Of a DNA stretch of 64,000 nucleotides, positions 35,319 to 46,689 are shown one piece after another. The notes under the pieces are model-generated. The model had not been told where the DNA came from. It saw only the letters and a program-made list of their open reading frames with translations, and ran no database searches. This DNA is from Epiperipatus broadwayi. Taxonomy: Eukaryota > Onychophora > Udeonychophora > Euonychophora > Peripatidae. Numbering within the stretch: position 1 is the stretch's first letter; each line of letters begins with the position of its first letter. The stretch spans positions 248,001 through 312,000 of the forward strand of contig JAQFVV010000505.1 of assembly GCA_028023455.1 (NCBI GenBank), read 5' to 3'. Made by a program: the position numbers and the translations under genes.

Positions 35319-38045
35319 ATGACAGACAAAAATAAAGCATGGCCCTTATTCCCAGGAGGCTGTAAAGTCACCAACCAAGGAAGCAGTTGGTGGCCGAAGG
35401 CGGAGGATGCTAAGAATCCCCTGATTGCAGACCAAGGCTGCCATTTGATGATGACTTTTTATTTAGGTACTTACAACTGCAGATCACTTTCAAGTGAAGG
35501 AAGATTGCAAGAATTAGAAGAAGAACTCTCTTATATTAAATGGGACATTATTGGACTTTGTGAAGTTAGAAGAAAAGGTGAAGAGACAATTGATTTAAAC
35601 AGTGGACATATACTCTATTATAAAGGCACAAATATTGGAAATACAAGTGGAGTAGGATTCATTATAAATAAAAAATGGAAGAACAATATTGTGGAGATTG
35701 ATGGTGTATCGGACAGAGTGGCAAGATTACTTATACAATTTAATAGCAGATACCAAATGCAGATAATTCAGGTTTATGCCCCAACAAGTTCTCATAGTGA
35801 TGAAGTAGTAGAAGATTTTTATATGGATGTACAAAAGGCTTTTGATCAGAGTAAACACCATTTTAAAATTGTTATGGGAGACTTTAATGCTAGAATTGGT
35901 AAAAAAATGAAAGATGAAAGTGCTGTGGGTAATTTTGGTTATGGTAATAGAAATGAGAGAGGACAAAGACTTGTGGAGTTTGCAGAAAAAGAAAAACTTT
36001 ATATTATGAATTCTTTTTTTGAGAAAAATATTAAAAGGAAATGGACATGGAAGCATCCAAATGAAGGTAGATCAGAATTGGATTATATTTTGACTAACAG
36101 GAAATACATATTTCAAGATTGTAATGTTCTTAATAAATTTAACACAGGAAGTGATCATCGATTAGTAAGGTGTAAGATACGTGTTAATGTAAAACTAGAG
36201 AGACAAAAATTATTAAGAAAAACAATATTTACAGTTGATATTCCTAATCTTCAGAAACATTCTAATGAATTTAAATTAGAACTTACAAATCGGTTTCAAG
36301 TATTAGTAGATTTTGAACATGATTCAGATTTGAATGAAATTAATATGAAAATAACTGATACACTTTTGAAAACTGCAACAAAGATAGCTGGTAGAAAGAA
36401 ACAGCAATTGACCAATAAAATTTCTACTGAGACTAGAGGATTTATGAAGAAAAGAAGGAATATGAAGATATACAAAAATGATGCATTAAAAAGAATTGAA
36501 TATCTCGAATTTTGTAAAATGGTGTGGAAAAGAGTTGAAAATGATATAAGAAAGTATAACTGTGAACTAGCAAGGAAAGCTGTAGAAGAAAATAAAAGTC
36601 TTAAGAATGTAAAACAACATTTTGGTATTGGTAGGAAATTTATATCTGCAATAAGAAAAAAAGATGGAATTATTACTAAAAGGAGAGATGACATCATGAA
36701 ATTGGTAGAAGTTTTTTATCAAGAATTATATAGTAATAAAGAACAAGTACCTCCTATATCTATTACATCTTCCAAATTGCTCAGAATTTTAAATGAAGAA
36801 GTGAGACATGCAATTAAATGTATGAAGAAAGGAAAGGCTCCAGGTAATGATGGAATTATAATTGATATATTAAAAGAAGCAGGTGAAGAAATAGAAAAAT
36901 TTTTAGCAAAGTTATATACCAAATGTCTAAATGATAAAGATGTACCGGATGATTGGAAGAATGCAGTAATAATATTAATATTTAAAAAAGGTGATAAAGA
37001 AGATATTAGAAATTACAGACCTATCAGCCTTTTATCAGTTTTATATAAAATTTTTACCAAGATAATTACTACTCGTCTACAGAGAACATTGGATTTCCAC
37101 CAACCAAGAGAACAAGCCGGATTTAAAAGTGGTTTTAGTACAGTAGATCATATCCAGGTATTGAGAGAAGTTATAGAAAGGACAAATGAATATGAGTTGC
37201 CATTATGCTTAGGATTTGTAGATTATGAAAAGGCATTTGATTCTATAAACATTTCTTCAGTGATTAAAGCATTAGATCATCAAGGTATAGATCCAGGATA
37301 TTGTCATATTTTAAAGAATATTTATAAAAATGCAACAGCAACAATTAGATTACATAATGACACTGGGAAAGTCAACATTGAGAAAGGTGTAAGACAAGGT
37401 GACTCCATATCTCCAAAACTTTTTACAGCAGTGCTGCATGAAGTATTTTGTGGATTAAAATGGGAAACTAAAGGAGTGAAAGTAAATGGTGATTATTTAA
37501 GTCATTTAGATTTCGCAGATGATGTAGTTGTTTTTGCAAATAATGCTTCAGATCTGCAGGAAATGTTGCAGGAATTATCAGATGAAAGTAGGAAAGTAGG
37601 ACTAAAGATAAATGTTAAAAAGACTAAAGTAATGTTTAATCGATTTGCTCAAAATATGAAAATAAAGATTGATTATGATGAATTAGAAGAAGTTAACAGT
37701 TACAAATACCTTGGTCAGATTATTAATACAGATGGAAACATAATGGAGGAAATTAATCATAGAATTAAACTAGGTTGGAGTGCTTTTGGTAGAAATAACT
37801 TGATACTAAAAGGAAATATGCCTATGTGTTTGAAAAGGAAGGTTTTTAACAAATGTGTTTTACCAGTTCTTACTTATGGATCTGAGACTTGGACACTTAA
37901 TAGAAGAGCAATTCAGAGACTTCAGACCACTCAAAGAAGTATGGAGAGATGTATGTTGGGAGTAACAAGAAGAGATCGTAAACGCAATGTATGGGTAAGA
38001 GAACAAACAGGTGTTACTGACCTCATTGAAAAAATTAAAGATTGA
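35319..38045 (+). CDS. RTE endonuclease-reverse transcriptase polyprotein
   Basis: This nicks target DNA and reverse-transcribes the element's RNA in the nucleus. Residues about 48-290 form an apurinic-like endonuclease: YLGTYNCRSLS, catalytic Glu in GLCEVRR (82), GDFNARIG (187-194), SELDYI (252-257) and GSDHR (277-281). The RT follows: GKAPGNDG (505-512), NYRPISLLS (565-573), FVDYEKAFD with catalytic Asp635, VRQGDSISP (691-699) and FADD (732-735). All expected catalytic residues are present. The chosen start at 35319 is shared with copy 2 (39616), but a later Met at 44 or 45, just before the endonuclease, is also possible. The frame ends early because of a one-base loss near 38036-38040; the remaining 77 codons continue to 38275 in another frame. 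Such proteins are often labelled craniofacial development protein 2-like in invertebrate genomes. Confidence 0.93.
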   Translation: MTDKNKAWPLFPGGCKVTNQGSSWWPKAEDAKNPLIADQGCHLMMTFYLGTYNCRSLSSEGRLQELEEELSYIKWDIIGLCEVRRKGEETIDLNSGHILYYKGTNIGNTSGVGFIINKKWKNNIVEIDGVSDRVARLLIQFNSRYQMQIIQVYAPTSSHSDEVVEDFYMDVQKAFDQSKHHFKIVMGDFNARIGKKMKDESAVGNFGYGNRNERGQRLVEFAEKEKLYIMNSFFEKNIKRKWTWKHPNEGRSELDYILTNRKYIFQDCNVLNKFNTGSDHRLVRCKIRVNVKLERQKLLRKTIFTVDIPNLQKHSNEFKLELTNRFQVLVDFEHDSDLNEINMKITDTLLKTATKIAGRKKQQLTNKISTETRGFMKKRRNMKIYKNDALKRIEYLEFCKMVWKRVENDIRKYNCELARKAVEENKSLKNVKQHFGIGRKFISAIRKKDGIITKRRDDIMKLVEVFYQELYSNKEQVPPISITSSKLLRILNEEVRHAIKCMKKGKAPGNDGIIIDILKEAGEEIEKFLAKLYTKCLNDKDVPDDWKNAVIILIFKKGDKEDIRNYRPISLLSVLYKIFTKIITTRLQRTLDFHQPREQAGFKSGFSTVDHIQVLREVIERTNEYELPLCLGFVDYEKAFDSINISSVIKALDHQGIDPGYCHILKNIYKNATATIRLHNDTGKVNIEKGVRQGDSISPKLFTAVLHEVFCGLKWETKGVKVNGDYLSHLDFADDVVVFANNASDLQEMLQELSDESRKVGLKINVKKTKVMFNRFAQNMKIKIDYDELEEVNSYKYLGQIINTDGNIMEEINHRIKLGWSAFGRNNLILKGNMPMCLKRKVFNKCVLPVLTYGSETWTLNRRAIQRLQTTQRSMERCMLGVTRRDRKRNVWVREQTGVTDLIEKIKD

Positions 38046-38275
38046 AGTGGAGTTGGGCTGGACATATTGTTAGAAGAGATGATAATAGATGGACAATTGA
38101 AATTTTAAACCGGATTCCAAGAGATTGTAAAAGACCCAGAAAGAGACCACATGTGAGATGGATGGATGAAATAAGAAAGTGTGCAGGAGTGATGTGGAGA
38201 AGAGAAGCTAAAGATCGGAGAAGATGGATTAAACTTGGAGAGACATTCATCCTGCAGTGGATTGATAATGGTTGA
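38042..38275 (+). pseudogene. RTE copy 1 C-terminal tail, out of frame
   Basis: This encodes WSWAGHIVRRDDNRWT through RPHVRWMDEIRKCAG to WIKLGETFILQW, the conserved extreme C terminus of this RTE. In copy 2 the same segment is in frame with the preceding RT (42230 onward), which shows that copy 1 lost one A in the run before it. The tail is basic and may aid nucleic acid binding; its loss may or may not abolish activity. Confidence 0.85.
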
Positions 38276-38306
38276 TAATGATGATGATGATGATGAACGT
38301 CTGTAT
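38276..38306 (+). repeat. RTE 3' simple-repeat tail and right target duplication
   Basis: About six gat/tga repeats (38276-38295) end the element, followed at once by aacgtctgtat (38296-38306), the right-hand copy of the target duplication. Confidence 0.9.
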
Positions 38307-39130
38307 ATTTAATTTTTCCTTTAAACAACAAAGAATCACCTCATAATTCTAATACAAACTGTTGCAATAGTAATATGGAAAATGTTTCTACCCTATACTA
38401 TTTAGGAGTGATCATGGATGGTAGTCTAACTTATTTTTCTCATTTATCTTAGCTTGCAACAAACTTAATATATTGTAATAACACCATTAGGAATCTAACT
38501 AGCACCATTTTGCATTTTGATGCAACTACCTTTAGAATAGCTTTTTTAACATTAGCATATTTTGGTGATGGATGTTCTCCAGTTTGAAAAGAAGGTTCTG
38601 CAATAAACTATTGGATATTTAAATTAATTTTACTATGAGAAATATTACTGTTACTCTTAAATACAATCATTGTTTTCACAAATCCCTAAATCAGATATTA
38701 AAAGAGAAATTGTATCATACAAAAAAAATGTATAAACTACTGCTGAGCAAATCAGATTTGCCAATAACTCAAATGATAATTTTACCATCTAAGAATTGAA
38801 TCAAATCAAGATCTTCATTTTGGATTTTGAACAAAAAATCTATACCATGGTATAAAAAATCTTATGACATTCCAAATAAACCTGATCCAACAATAAAGCT
38901 ATCTGAACTGCAAACTCCTCATCACATTCACATTATTATGATAACCTGCTTTATAAATGGAATTTATCAGTCATCTTTATTTCTATATGTGGAAAAGAAA
39001 CTATAAATCTCACAATTAGTGGTTATGAGATTTATGGATGTAGTGACAAAAATAAAGAACTTAATAAAACCATTAGTGAATCTCTATACTGAAGAGAATT
39101 TCTGCAGAATTCTTTATACTAAATAAATGA

Positions 39131-39285
39131 TTCTATTTTAAATAGCTTGTGTTTACTACAAAAATTTGCCAATATTTAGTAATTACATGTTTATATAAGA
39201 GACTATTTTATTTTTTAAATATGTACTAAGTCTTCACACAGAGAAAGATTATCATATGGATATATAAACATCATTATCCCAATGA
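39131..39285. other. Spacer before RTE copy 2, with left target duplication
   Basis: A/T-rich and without a gene. The last ten bases, atcccaatga (39276-39285), are repeated at 42481-42490 and mark the insertion of copy 2. Confidence 0.8.
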
Positions 39286-42200
39286 GGCTGCAGAAAGGAG
39301 TTTGCTATTAACTGAAAGGAGACCCTTTAAGGGATTCCTCTTGGAGGCCTTAAAGGAACCAAGCAGGGCTAATTCCTAGTGTCCACTCCATATGTTCTTG
39401 TTGTTGCAGCTGTTATTACTATGTGATTATTCATATAGTATATGAACATGGATGGGCTGCTCACCAACACACATTAGCCAGTGTGGTGAGTTTATTGGCT
39501 TTTTACCTCTGAGTTTAAGATCAAGAAACACCATGGGCTTTCTTCTCAGTGCCTGATAAGGCAGAATGAATGTTTGTGTAAATGATAAATATTTTTCCAA
39601 TACATATATACAATTATGACAGACAAAAATAAAACATGGCCCTTATTCCCAGGAGGCTGTAAAGTCACCAACCAAGGCAGCGGTTGGTGGCTGAAGGCAG
39701 AGGGTGCTAAGAATTCCCTGATTGTGGACCCAGGCTGCCATTTGATGGCAACTTTTTATTTAGGTACTTACAACTGCAGATCACTTTCAAGTGAAGGAAG
39801 ATTGCAAGAATTAGAAGAAAAACTCTCTTACATTAAATGGGACATTACTGGACTTTGTAAAGTTAGAAGAAAAGGTGAAGAGATCATTGACTTAAACAGT
39901 GGACATATACTCTATTATAAAGGCACAAATATTGGAAATACAAGTGGAGTAAGATTCATTATAGATAAAAAATGGAAGAACAATATTGTGGAGATTGATG
40001 GTGTATCGGACAGAGTGGCAAGATTAGTTATACAACATAATAGCAGATACCAAATGCAGATAATTCAGGTTTATGCCCCAACAAGTTCTCATAGTGATGA
40101 AGTAGTAGAAAATTTTTATATGGATGTACAAAAGGCTTTTGATCAGAGTAAACAACATTTTAAAATTGTTATGAGAGACTTTAATGCTAGAATTGGTAAA
40201 CAAATGAAAGATGAAAGTGCTGTAGGTAATTTTGGTTATGGTAATAGAAATGAGAGAGGACATAGACTTGTGGAGTTTGCAGAAAAAGAAAAACTTTATA
40301 TTATGAATTCTTTTTTTGAGAAAAATGTTAAAAGGAAATGGACATGGAAGCATCCAAATGAAGGTACATCAGAATTGGATTATATTTTGACTAACAGGAA
40401 ATACATATTTCAAGATTGTAATGTTCTTAATAAATTTAACACAGGAAGTGATCATCGATTACTAAGGTGTAAGATACATGTTAATGTGAAACTAGAGAGA
40501 CAAAAATTAAGAAAAAAAATATTTACAGTTGGTATTCCTAATCTATGAAAATAACTGATACACTTTTAAAAACTGCAACAAAGATAGCTGGTAGAAAAAA
40601 GCAGCAATTGACCAATAAAATTTCTACTGAGACTAGAAAATTTATGAAGAAAAGAAGGAATATGAAGATATACAAAAATGATGTATTAAAAAGAATTGAA
40701 TATCTCGAATTTTGTAAAATGGTGCGGAAAAGAGTTGAAAATGATATAAGAAAGTATAACTGTGAACTAGCAAGGAAAGCTGTAGAAGAAAATAAAAGTC
40801 TTAAGAATGTAAAACAACATTTTGGTATTGGTAGGAAATTTATATCTGCAATAAGAAAAAAAGATGGAATTATTACTAAAAGGAGAGATGACATCATGAA
40901 ATTGGTAGAAGATTTTTATCAAGAATTATATAGTAATAAAGAACAAGTACCTCCTATATCTATTACATCTTCTGAATTGCCCAGAATTTTAAATGAAGAA
41001 GTGAGACATGCAATTAAATGTATGAAGAAAGGAAAGGCTCCAGGTAATGATGGAATTATAATTGATATATTAAAAGAAGCAGGTGAAGAAACAGAATTTT
41101 TTTAGCAAAGTTATATACCTAATGTCTAAATGATAAAGATGTACCAGATGATTGGAAGAATGCAGTAATAATATTAATATTTTAAAAAGATGATAAAGAA
41201 GATATTAGAAATTACAGACCTATCAGCCTTTTATCAGTTTTATATAAAAAAATTTACCAAGATAATTACAACTCGTCTACAGAGAACATTGGATTTCCAC
41301 CAACCAGGAGAACAAGCTGGATTTAAAAGTGGTTTTAATACAGTAGATCCCAGGTATTGAGAGAAGTTATAGAAAGGACAAATAAAATAAGAGTTGTCAT
41401 TATGTTTTGGATTTGTAGATTATGAAAAGGCATTTGATTCTATAAACATTTCTTCAGTGATTAAAGCATTGGATCATCAAAGTATAGATCCAGGATATTG
41501 TCATATTTTAAAGAATATTTATAAAAATGCAACAGCAACAATTAGATTACATAATGATACTGGGAAAGTCAACATTGAGAAAGGTGTAAGACAAGGTGAC
41601 TCCATATCTCCAAAACGTTTTACAGCAGTGCTGCAAGAATTATTTTGTGGATTAAAATGGGAAACTAAAGGAGTGAAAGTAAATGGAGATTATTTAAGTC
41701 ATTTAGATTTTGCAGATGATGTAGTTGTCTTTGCAAATAATGCTTCAGAGCTGCAGGATATGTTGCAGGAATTATCAGATGAAAGTAGAACTAAAGATAA
41801 ATGTTAAAAAGACTAAAGTAATGTTTAATCGATTTGCTCAAAATATGAAAATAAAGATTGATTATGATGAATTAGAAGAAGTTAACAGTTACAAATACCT
41901 TGGTCAGATTATTAATACAGATGGAAACATAATGGAAGAAATTAATCATAGAATTAAACTTGGTTGGAGTGCTTTTGGTAGAAATAACTTGATACTAAAA
42001 GGAAATATGCCTATGTGTTTGAAAAGGAAGGTTTTTAACAAATGTGTTTTACCAGTTCTTACTTATGGATCTGAGACTTGGACACTTAATAGAAGAGCAA
42101 TACAGAGACTTCAGACCACTCAAAGAAGTATGGAGAGATGTATGTTGGGAGTAACAAGAGGAGATCAAAAACGCAATGTATGGGTAAGAGAACAAACAGG

Positions 42201-42480
42201 TGTTACTGAACTCATTAAAAAAATTAAAAGATTGAAGTGGAGTTGGGCTGGACATATTACTAGAAGAGATGATAATAGATGGACAAATGAAATTTTAAAC
42301 TGGATCAAGAGATTGTAAAAGACCCAGAAAGAGACCACATGTGAGATGGATAGATGAAATAAGAAAGTGTGCAGGGGTGATGTGGAGAAGAGAAGCTAAA
42401 GATCGGAGAAGATGGATTAAACTTGGAGAGACCTTCATCCTGCAGTAGATTGATAATGGTTGATAATGTTGATGATGATG
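39286..42480 (+). mobile_element. RTE LINE, full-length but inactivated copy 2
   Basis: This copy has the same 5' end, UTR and 3' tga tail as copy 1, and is flanked by the perfect 10-bp duplication atcccaatga. It is very similar to copy 1 throughout (above 90% by eye). It lies about 980 bp downstream of copy 1 in the same orientation, but the different target duplications show it is an independent insertion and not a tandem duplication. Confidence 0.92.
39616..42318 (+). pseudogene. RTE polyprotein, copy 2, multiply frameshifted
   Basis: The open pieces are 39616-40548 (endonuclease, intact motifs except MRDFN in place of MGDFN), 40545-41105 (linker and start of RT), 41394-41807 (palm, FVDYEKAFD and FADD) and 41725-42318 (C terminus, in frame through the tail). 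A deletion of 94 bases relative to copy 1 (copy 1 positions 36251-36344) ends the first piece. Several small indels and a stop occur at 41095-41390. An 8-base loss near 41788 shifts the frame after the catalytic box. The element could have moved only before these lesions or with help in trans. Confidence 0.9.
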
Positions 42481-42490
42481 ATCCCAATGA

Positions 42491-43164
42491 ATTATATCCT
42501 GTATTGATAAAATAGTTTCTGTAAAAAGAAGTCAGGAGTCTAGTAAACGATCTTAATTTTTCAATTGTTTTAATTTAAAATTATGCCTTATAATTTGATA
42601 ATAATACCTAAAACTCATGTATTTACTTTTTAATTTTTGTAAATTTATTACAGATAAAATAAATCAAAATTTAATTGAGTTATTTTTGAACATTTTTTTT
42701 CCTGGAAAATTTTTGTATGTGTTACTTTTTTTTTTTTTTTTTAGCTGTGGTCCATATATTCACGTAAAATGAATTTGATAGTGGTAGCCTGGGTTTACAA
42801 TAGTGTTCCCATTCTAGTTCAAAGCATGGTCTCTTTTTACAATCGTGAAGAAACTTGCAATTTCAATTCAATTAAAACATTCGCATAAAAAAAAGTAAAA
42901 ATAAAAAAATCTTTGAAAAACATTTTTTAGTAAAAAAAGTTATATATATATTTTACTTTTTTCCTTCTATAATAATTTGATCACTTCTGATTATTAATAT
43001 ATTTTTAATCATTACAAGACAAATGTTTTTGATATCAATAAATTTATTCAAAACATAGTCTATATAAATTTTTTCACAACACGATGTATTTTATTGCAAA
43101 TTGTAATATATTAACATTCACCTTAACCTTTGAAATTATTATTCTTTTTATCTTCACATACATA
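42491..43164. other. AT-rich spacer without gene
   Basis: I see no reading frame or family match. There are long A and T runs at 42725-42743 and 42885-42915. Confidence 0.5.
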
Positions 43165-44220
43165 AGTCAGTATATGATACACTGCGACTTCTCCTTACTC
43201 GGAGTCAGGAATCTCTCGACCACTATGCCAAAAGAAATCTGTTAGTCACATTATCTTCCCTTTCCATTCCCCACCCTAAGTTTCCCCCATATTCTTCTCT
43301 ATCCTGATCCATTCCATTTTCACAACATAATCTTTGTCAACTCCATGGCCTTTATATCTAAATCCCCCTTATCTTTTCCCAAATCCAGCAAAAAAACCAA
43401 GAATCCACTTTCTATATAATCACTTTGTTTATATTTATTCTTCTACAACTTCATTATTTGTACTCTCTGCTTGCAGACATTTACATTCATTAACAGATGC
43501 CTATATCTTTATTACACAACTTGCATACTAAATCATCCACATTTTTCATTTTATGTATATATTCTCTTGCGCTAAAGATCCTATTCGAGCCTTAAACTGT
43601 AAACTACTTTCCTTGCTATTATCATAAATTAACTTGCACCCAATATTGTTTACTTCTAAATTCTAAATTTTTTTATTCTCTATACTAGTTCTCCATCTCT
43701 CCAACTCCCTATTCTTTATTAATGCATCTTTTTCTCTCTCATTCCTTACCACTATAACTCTTAACAATTCTCCTAACACAGTCATCCCAGTTTTTGCTAA
43801 GTATACCGATATAAATTCTTTATCCAAATCTTCTGCATATCGTACTGCCTTTTTCACCCATCTTGTTGCCTGCCCTTTACTCATAACCCAATTAAATACT
43901 ATTTTGACTATTCTCTTATTATCCATAAATTGCAATCCACTGAACATTTTCATTTTACTTTTTACATCTCTCATATAAAAACATGACCATCCCATTTCTC
44001 CTTGAATTGCCTTCTTTGCTACCCACACATTTGCATCTAATGCATGTCATTCTACTTTTGTACTTTTTCTAAGTAATCTAACACCCTTTACTAACTTTAC
44101 TAACACATAACACATCATTACCATATGTTAACTCTGCTATTGACACTCCCTTCCTTACAATTCTAGCTACATCATATTTATTATATGAAAACACTGTTAA
44201 TTTCTTTATCAGTAATAATT
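43165..44220 (-). mobile_element. LINE family A, copy A3 (5'-truncated)
   Basis: The minus-strand copy runs from the post-RT region (KKLTVFSYNKYDV-like, near 44200) to the 3' UTR with ggagaagtcgc near 43190. The open frame 44028-43663 carries QGEMGWSCFYMRDVKSKMKMF and reads through the codon that is a stop in A1. The region from there to the finger is frameshifted. Confidence 0.85.
43663..44028 (-). pseudogene. LINE A3 C-terminal ORF2 fragment
   Basis: A 121-codon open segment equivalent to residues about 78-200 of the A1 fragment, including NKRIVKIVFNWVMSKGQATRWVKK and ISVYLAKTGM. It keeps the full-length spacing at the place where A2 and A4 carry a shared deletion, so it is the better reference for that part. 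No catalytic motif is included. Confidence 0.8.
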
Positions 44221-44424
44221 ATACAAATACATAATACCACCTAGTGTGAATTTAAAAAAATTATTATGACAATTTCCATAAATTTAATTAAGTTTATCCG
44301 AACTCTAGATCACAATTTGTTTCCCAAATACTCTCTCTATCTAGGCCTTTCAAGTATCTCCTAATTTAGTTGACTTTGTCAGAACTCTATCAACTTTTTC
44401 TATTTCACAATAGGCTAACCAGAA

Positions 44425-45512
44425 AACTGTCTTATTTTATTCACCCACCTCACAAATGGTCTCTGAGTTTTCATAATGTTTTGGGTTTCAATTAAAACTT
44501 CAACTGTCCATCTAATGTAAGCTCTTCTAGCCATATATCCAGTCCATCACTATTTCCGTGTTTTTTTTTCCATTCATTCAATAGCAGTTCCTGTTTGCTT
44601 TTTCAGCCATATATTTTGATTTCAATCTTTTCTTGTTACTTCTAACTATATATATCTCCACTCTTTTTGGAGTATTCTGAAGTATGTGAATTGATCTTCT
44701 GTCTCAGATCCATAAGCATGAACCAGTAAAACACTAACACCAATTATTTTTTGTTTAATATCTTAACAGTATCTGCTTTAATTGACTTTCTTTCATTATT
44801 CTCCAACACTAGTAAAAAAGACGAGTAAGCATTTTAAAATAAATAAATATTGAAAAAAATTTTAGAGTGGAATTTTGTATAAAACTAATTTAAATTTCTA
44901 AATACTGTGTTTCCCACAGAGCAACATTTTTTGAACCTCCCCAACAAATTTTGATTCCTAGAGAGCTAAGGAGAATATAATTTGAGCTCAAAGCAAACGT
45001 CTGACAAACCAAAACGACCATGGCTAGCATCAATGATTAAAATTACCATTTGTTTTTTTTTAATTCATCCAATAGCTGTTTCTGTTTGTTTTTTAACATA
45101 TTTTGATTTCAATCTCATGTTATTATTCCTGACATATATCTCTCCGTCCTTTTTGAATTAGTTTGAAGTATATGAATTGATCTTATGTTACATAAACAAA
45201 TCTCAGATCCGCAAGAAAGAACCGATAAAATAACTAACATCAATTGTTAATAGGTATGCCTCCTTATTGTTTCTTTATTTTTCTCCAGCACTAATAGAAA
45301 TAAAAAGAGTAGCCATCTTGAAATAAATAAGTATTTAAAAAATTTTCAGAGGAATTTTGTATGAAGCTAATTAAAATCGTAAATAAAGGAATCATATTTT
45401 TTGATCCTTTTAGAGATTTTACCCAACAAATTTTTATTCCATTACTTTTTTGTCGGGAGATTATTATTAGAGCTAAAGCAAATGTCTGATATACAAAACC
45501 GACCCAGACTAC
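44425..45512 (-). mobile_element. Old RTE 3' end inside a tandem duplication
   Basis: On the minus strand 44425-44760 matches the C-terminal coding part of the RTE above (a RPFVRWVNKI segment near 44455, equivalent to RPHVRWMDEI). A block beginning in this fragment is repeated downstream: 44556-45035 and 45053-45512 align along most of their length with about three quarters identity by eye. The duplicated block includes non-RTE sequence. No open frame of note. Confidence 0.65.
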
Positions 45513-46210
45513 CATTCACCGAGTATATGAGAGTAGAGAACTCGGGAGATTATAAATAATGTGCTGAAGCAAAATCAGACGCACAAAAATAATCATGACT
45601 ACAAAACAATGTGTTTATACCACATTCTACAAAAAAACTAAATTTATCAACAATTACTTTAATAAGGTACGTATCACTATTACTTTAAGCGATCGTATAT
45701 AAGGTGGATATATACTTCTGTAGGCAGATCATATCTTTTAAAACGAGCTTTCCATTCAATCCAAGAGTTTTAAAGTTGTTATCAAATTAAGATTTTCATG
45801 TCTAAAGAATTTATTATAGCTGTAATACATTAAGGATTAATTATTGAGCTGGATAATTTAGTACTTGTTTTTAAATGATTATCTACAAATCCCTTTAAAT
45901 AATTTGCAAAAGCATATGAAAAGTATTTCAATATTACTGATTTTGCCACCTGACTTAATAAATCAGTGCTGACATCGCTCGTTACTTTTACGAAACCAGA
46001 GTGAACAGTTTGGAATAAACACAGTCTCTGAATAGTTATGAAACCACATCCCTGTGCGTTTTTCCTATTATTATAGTCAAATTGCTGCCTCTATAAAAAG
46101 GATCGAAAAACAAGGTCAAAAAATGCTGGTTTCTAAGAAATTTAGTGTCCGTTCATTTTAAAAAGTGCTTATTATTTGGCTTATGGTGTTACTGAAAGTA
46201 ACGTTAAGGA
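45513..46210. other. Spacer without recognised feature
   Basis: Mixed AT-rich DNA with slightly more balanced base use near 45930-46100. No gene and no repeat partner found in this window. Confidence 0.4.
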
Positions 46211-46225
46211 TCTAATTTATTTTAT

Positions 46226-46337
46226 TTTATTTTTTTTTTTAAGTGCCACAGCATCGGCCGGGACGCGACCCCGCAACCCGGGCAACTGCCTGCAAGTGCA
46301 AGGCAGTCGCGCTGACCTCTCGACCACCAATGCAAAA
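46226..46337 (-). mobile_element. SINE-B, minus-strand copy
   Basis: On the minus strand the A box is tggtcgagaggtcagcgcg (46305-46323) and the B-box region gggtcgcgtcccggcc, followed by gcacttaaaa. A candidate 12-bp target duplication, ctaatttatttt, lies at 46212-46223 and 46338-46349. Just beyond, taatttattttctttatgag is repeated (46339 and 46364). Compared with 26018-26108 this copy has an extra internal segment ggcagttgcccggg. Confidence 0.8.
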
Positions 46338-46689
46338 CTAATTTATTTTCTTTATGAGTGGTTTAATTTATTTTCTTTATGAGTGTTTTAATGGTCCTAT
46401 GTAATGTAAATTTAAAATCCCTTCAGAAAATATTTATTTGTATTAATTTTGAGTTTATGAACTTGATTTATCTCATTTATTTTTTTCCATTCCGTAAAAC
46501 CCTTTTTTTTTTCGTTTATTAAAGCAATTGAAAAACTTTTGAACTCCTACATTGTTGTAGTTTTTATATTTTTATAATTTAATGTATTTAATAAAAGTCA
46601 CAAGTTATAGTATATTTAAATAGAAAATGATTATTCTAAAAATAGGTAAATCCAAACATATTTCATCATTATTTTCAACTAGGTTCTAA

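Larger units (their letters stand above)
34991..38295 (+). mobile_element. RTE LINE, full-length copy 1
   Basis: A 3305-bp element with a 5' UTR of about 330 bases, one long reading frame and a very short 3' UTR ending in (tga)n repeats. This layout is characteristic of the RTE clade. It is flanked by a perfect 11-bp target duplication and lies inside LINE F. The 5' end starts ggctgcagaa, the same as copy 2 at 39286, so both are full length. It is the least damaged transposon in the window, with one frameshift near the C terminus. Confidence 0.93.
34858..39130 (+). pseudogene. LINE F reverse transcriptase, split by an RTE insertion
   Basis: The two parts are 34858-34990 and 38296-39130. The first reads as the end of the RT palm (HTDNIALISQ, corresponding to YADDIAL in active enzymes) with the following helix. 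After the RTE it continues with PLNNKES, then YYLGVIMDGSLTYFSHL and RIAFLTLAYFGDGCSPVW-like sequence, typical of Jockey/CR1-type LINEs (YLGVTLDR...EYCSPVW). A degenerate C-terminal stretch carries on to about 39130. The Asp-Asp pair is changed and stops are frequent, so this host element was already dead or has decayed since. Clade assignment is by motif recognition only. Confidence 0.65.

Noticed and set aside
35727-36922. Minus-strand frames of 67-133 codons inside the RTE
   Set aside because: They are shadows of the long plus-strand polyprotein. The same antisense frames appear in copy 2 because the DNA is homologous.
39286-42480. RTE copy 2 as a tandem duplicate of copy 1
   Set aside because: The two copies have different perfect target duplications (aacgtctgtat and atcccaatga) and different flanks, so they are separate insertions.
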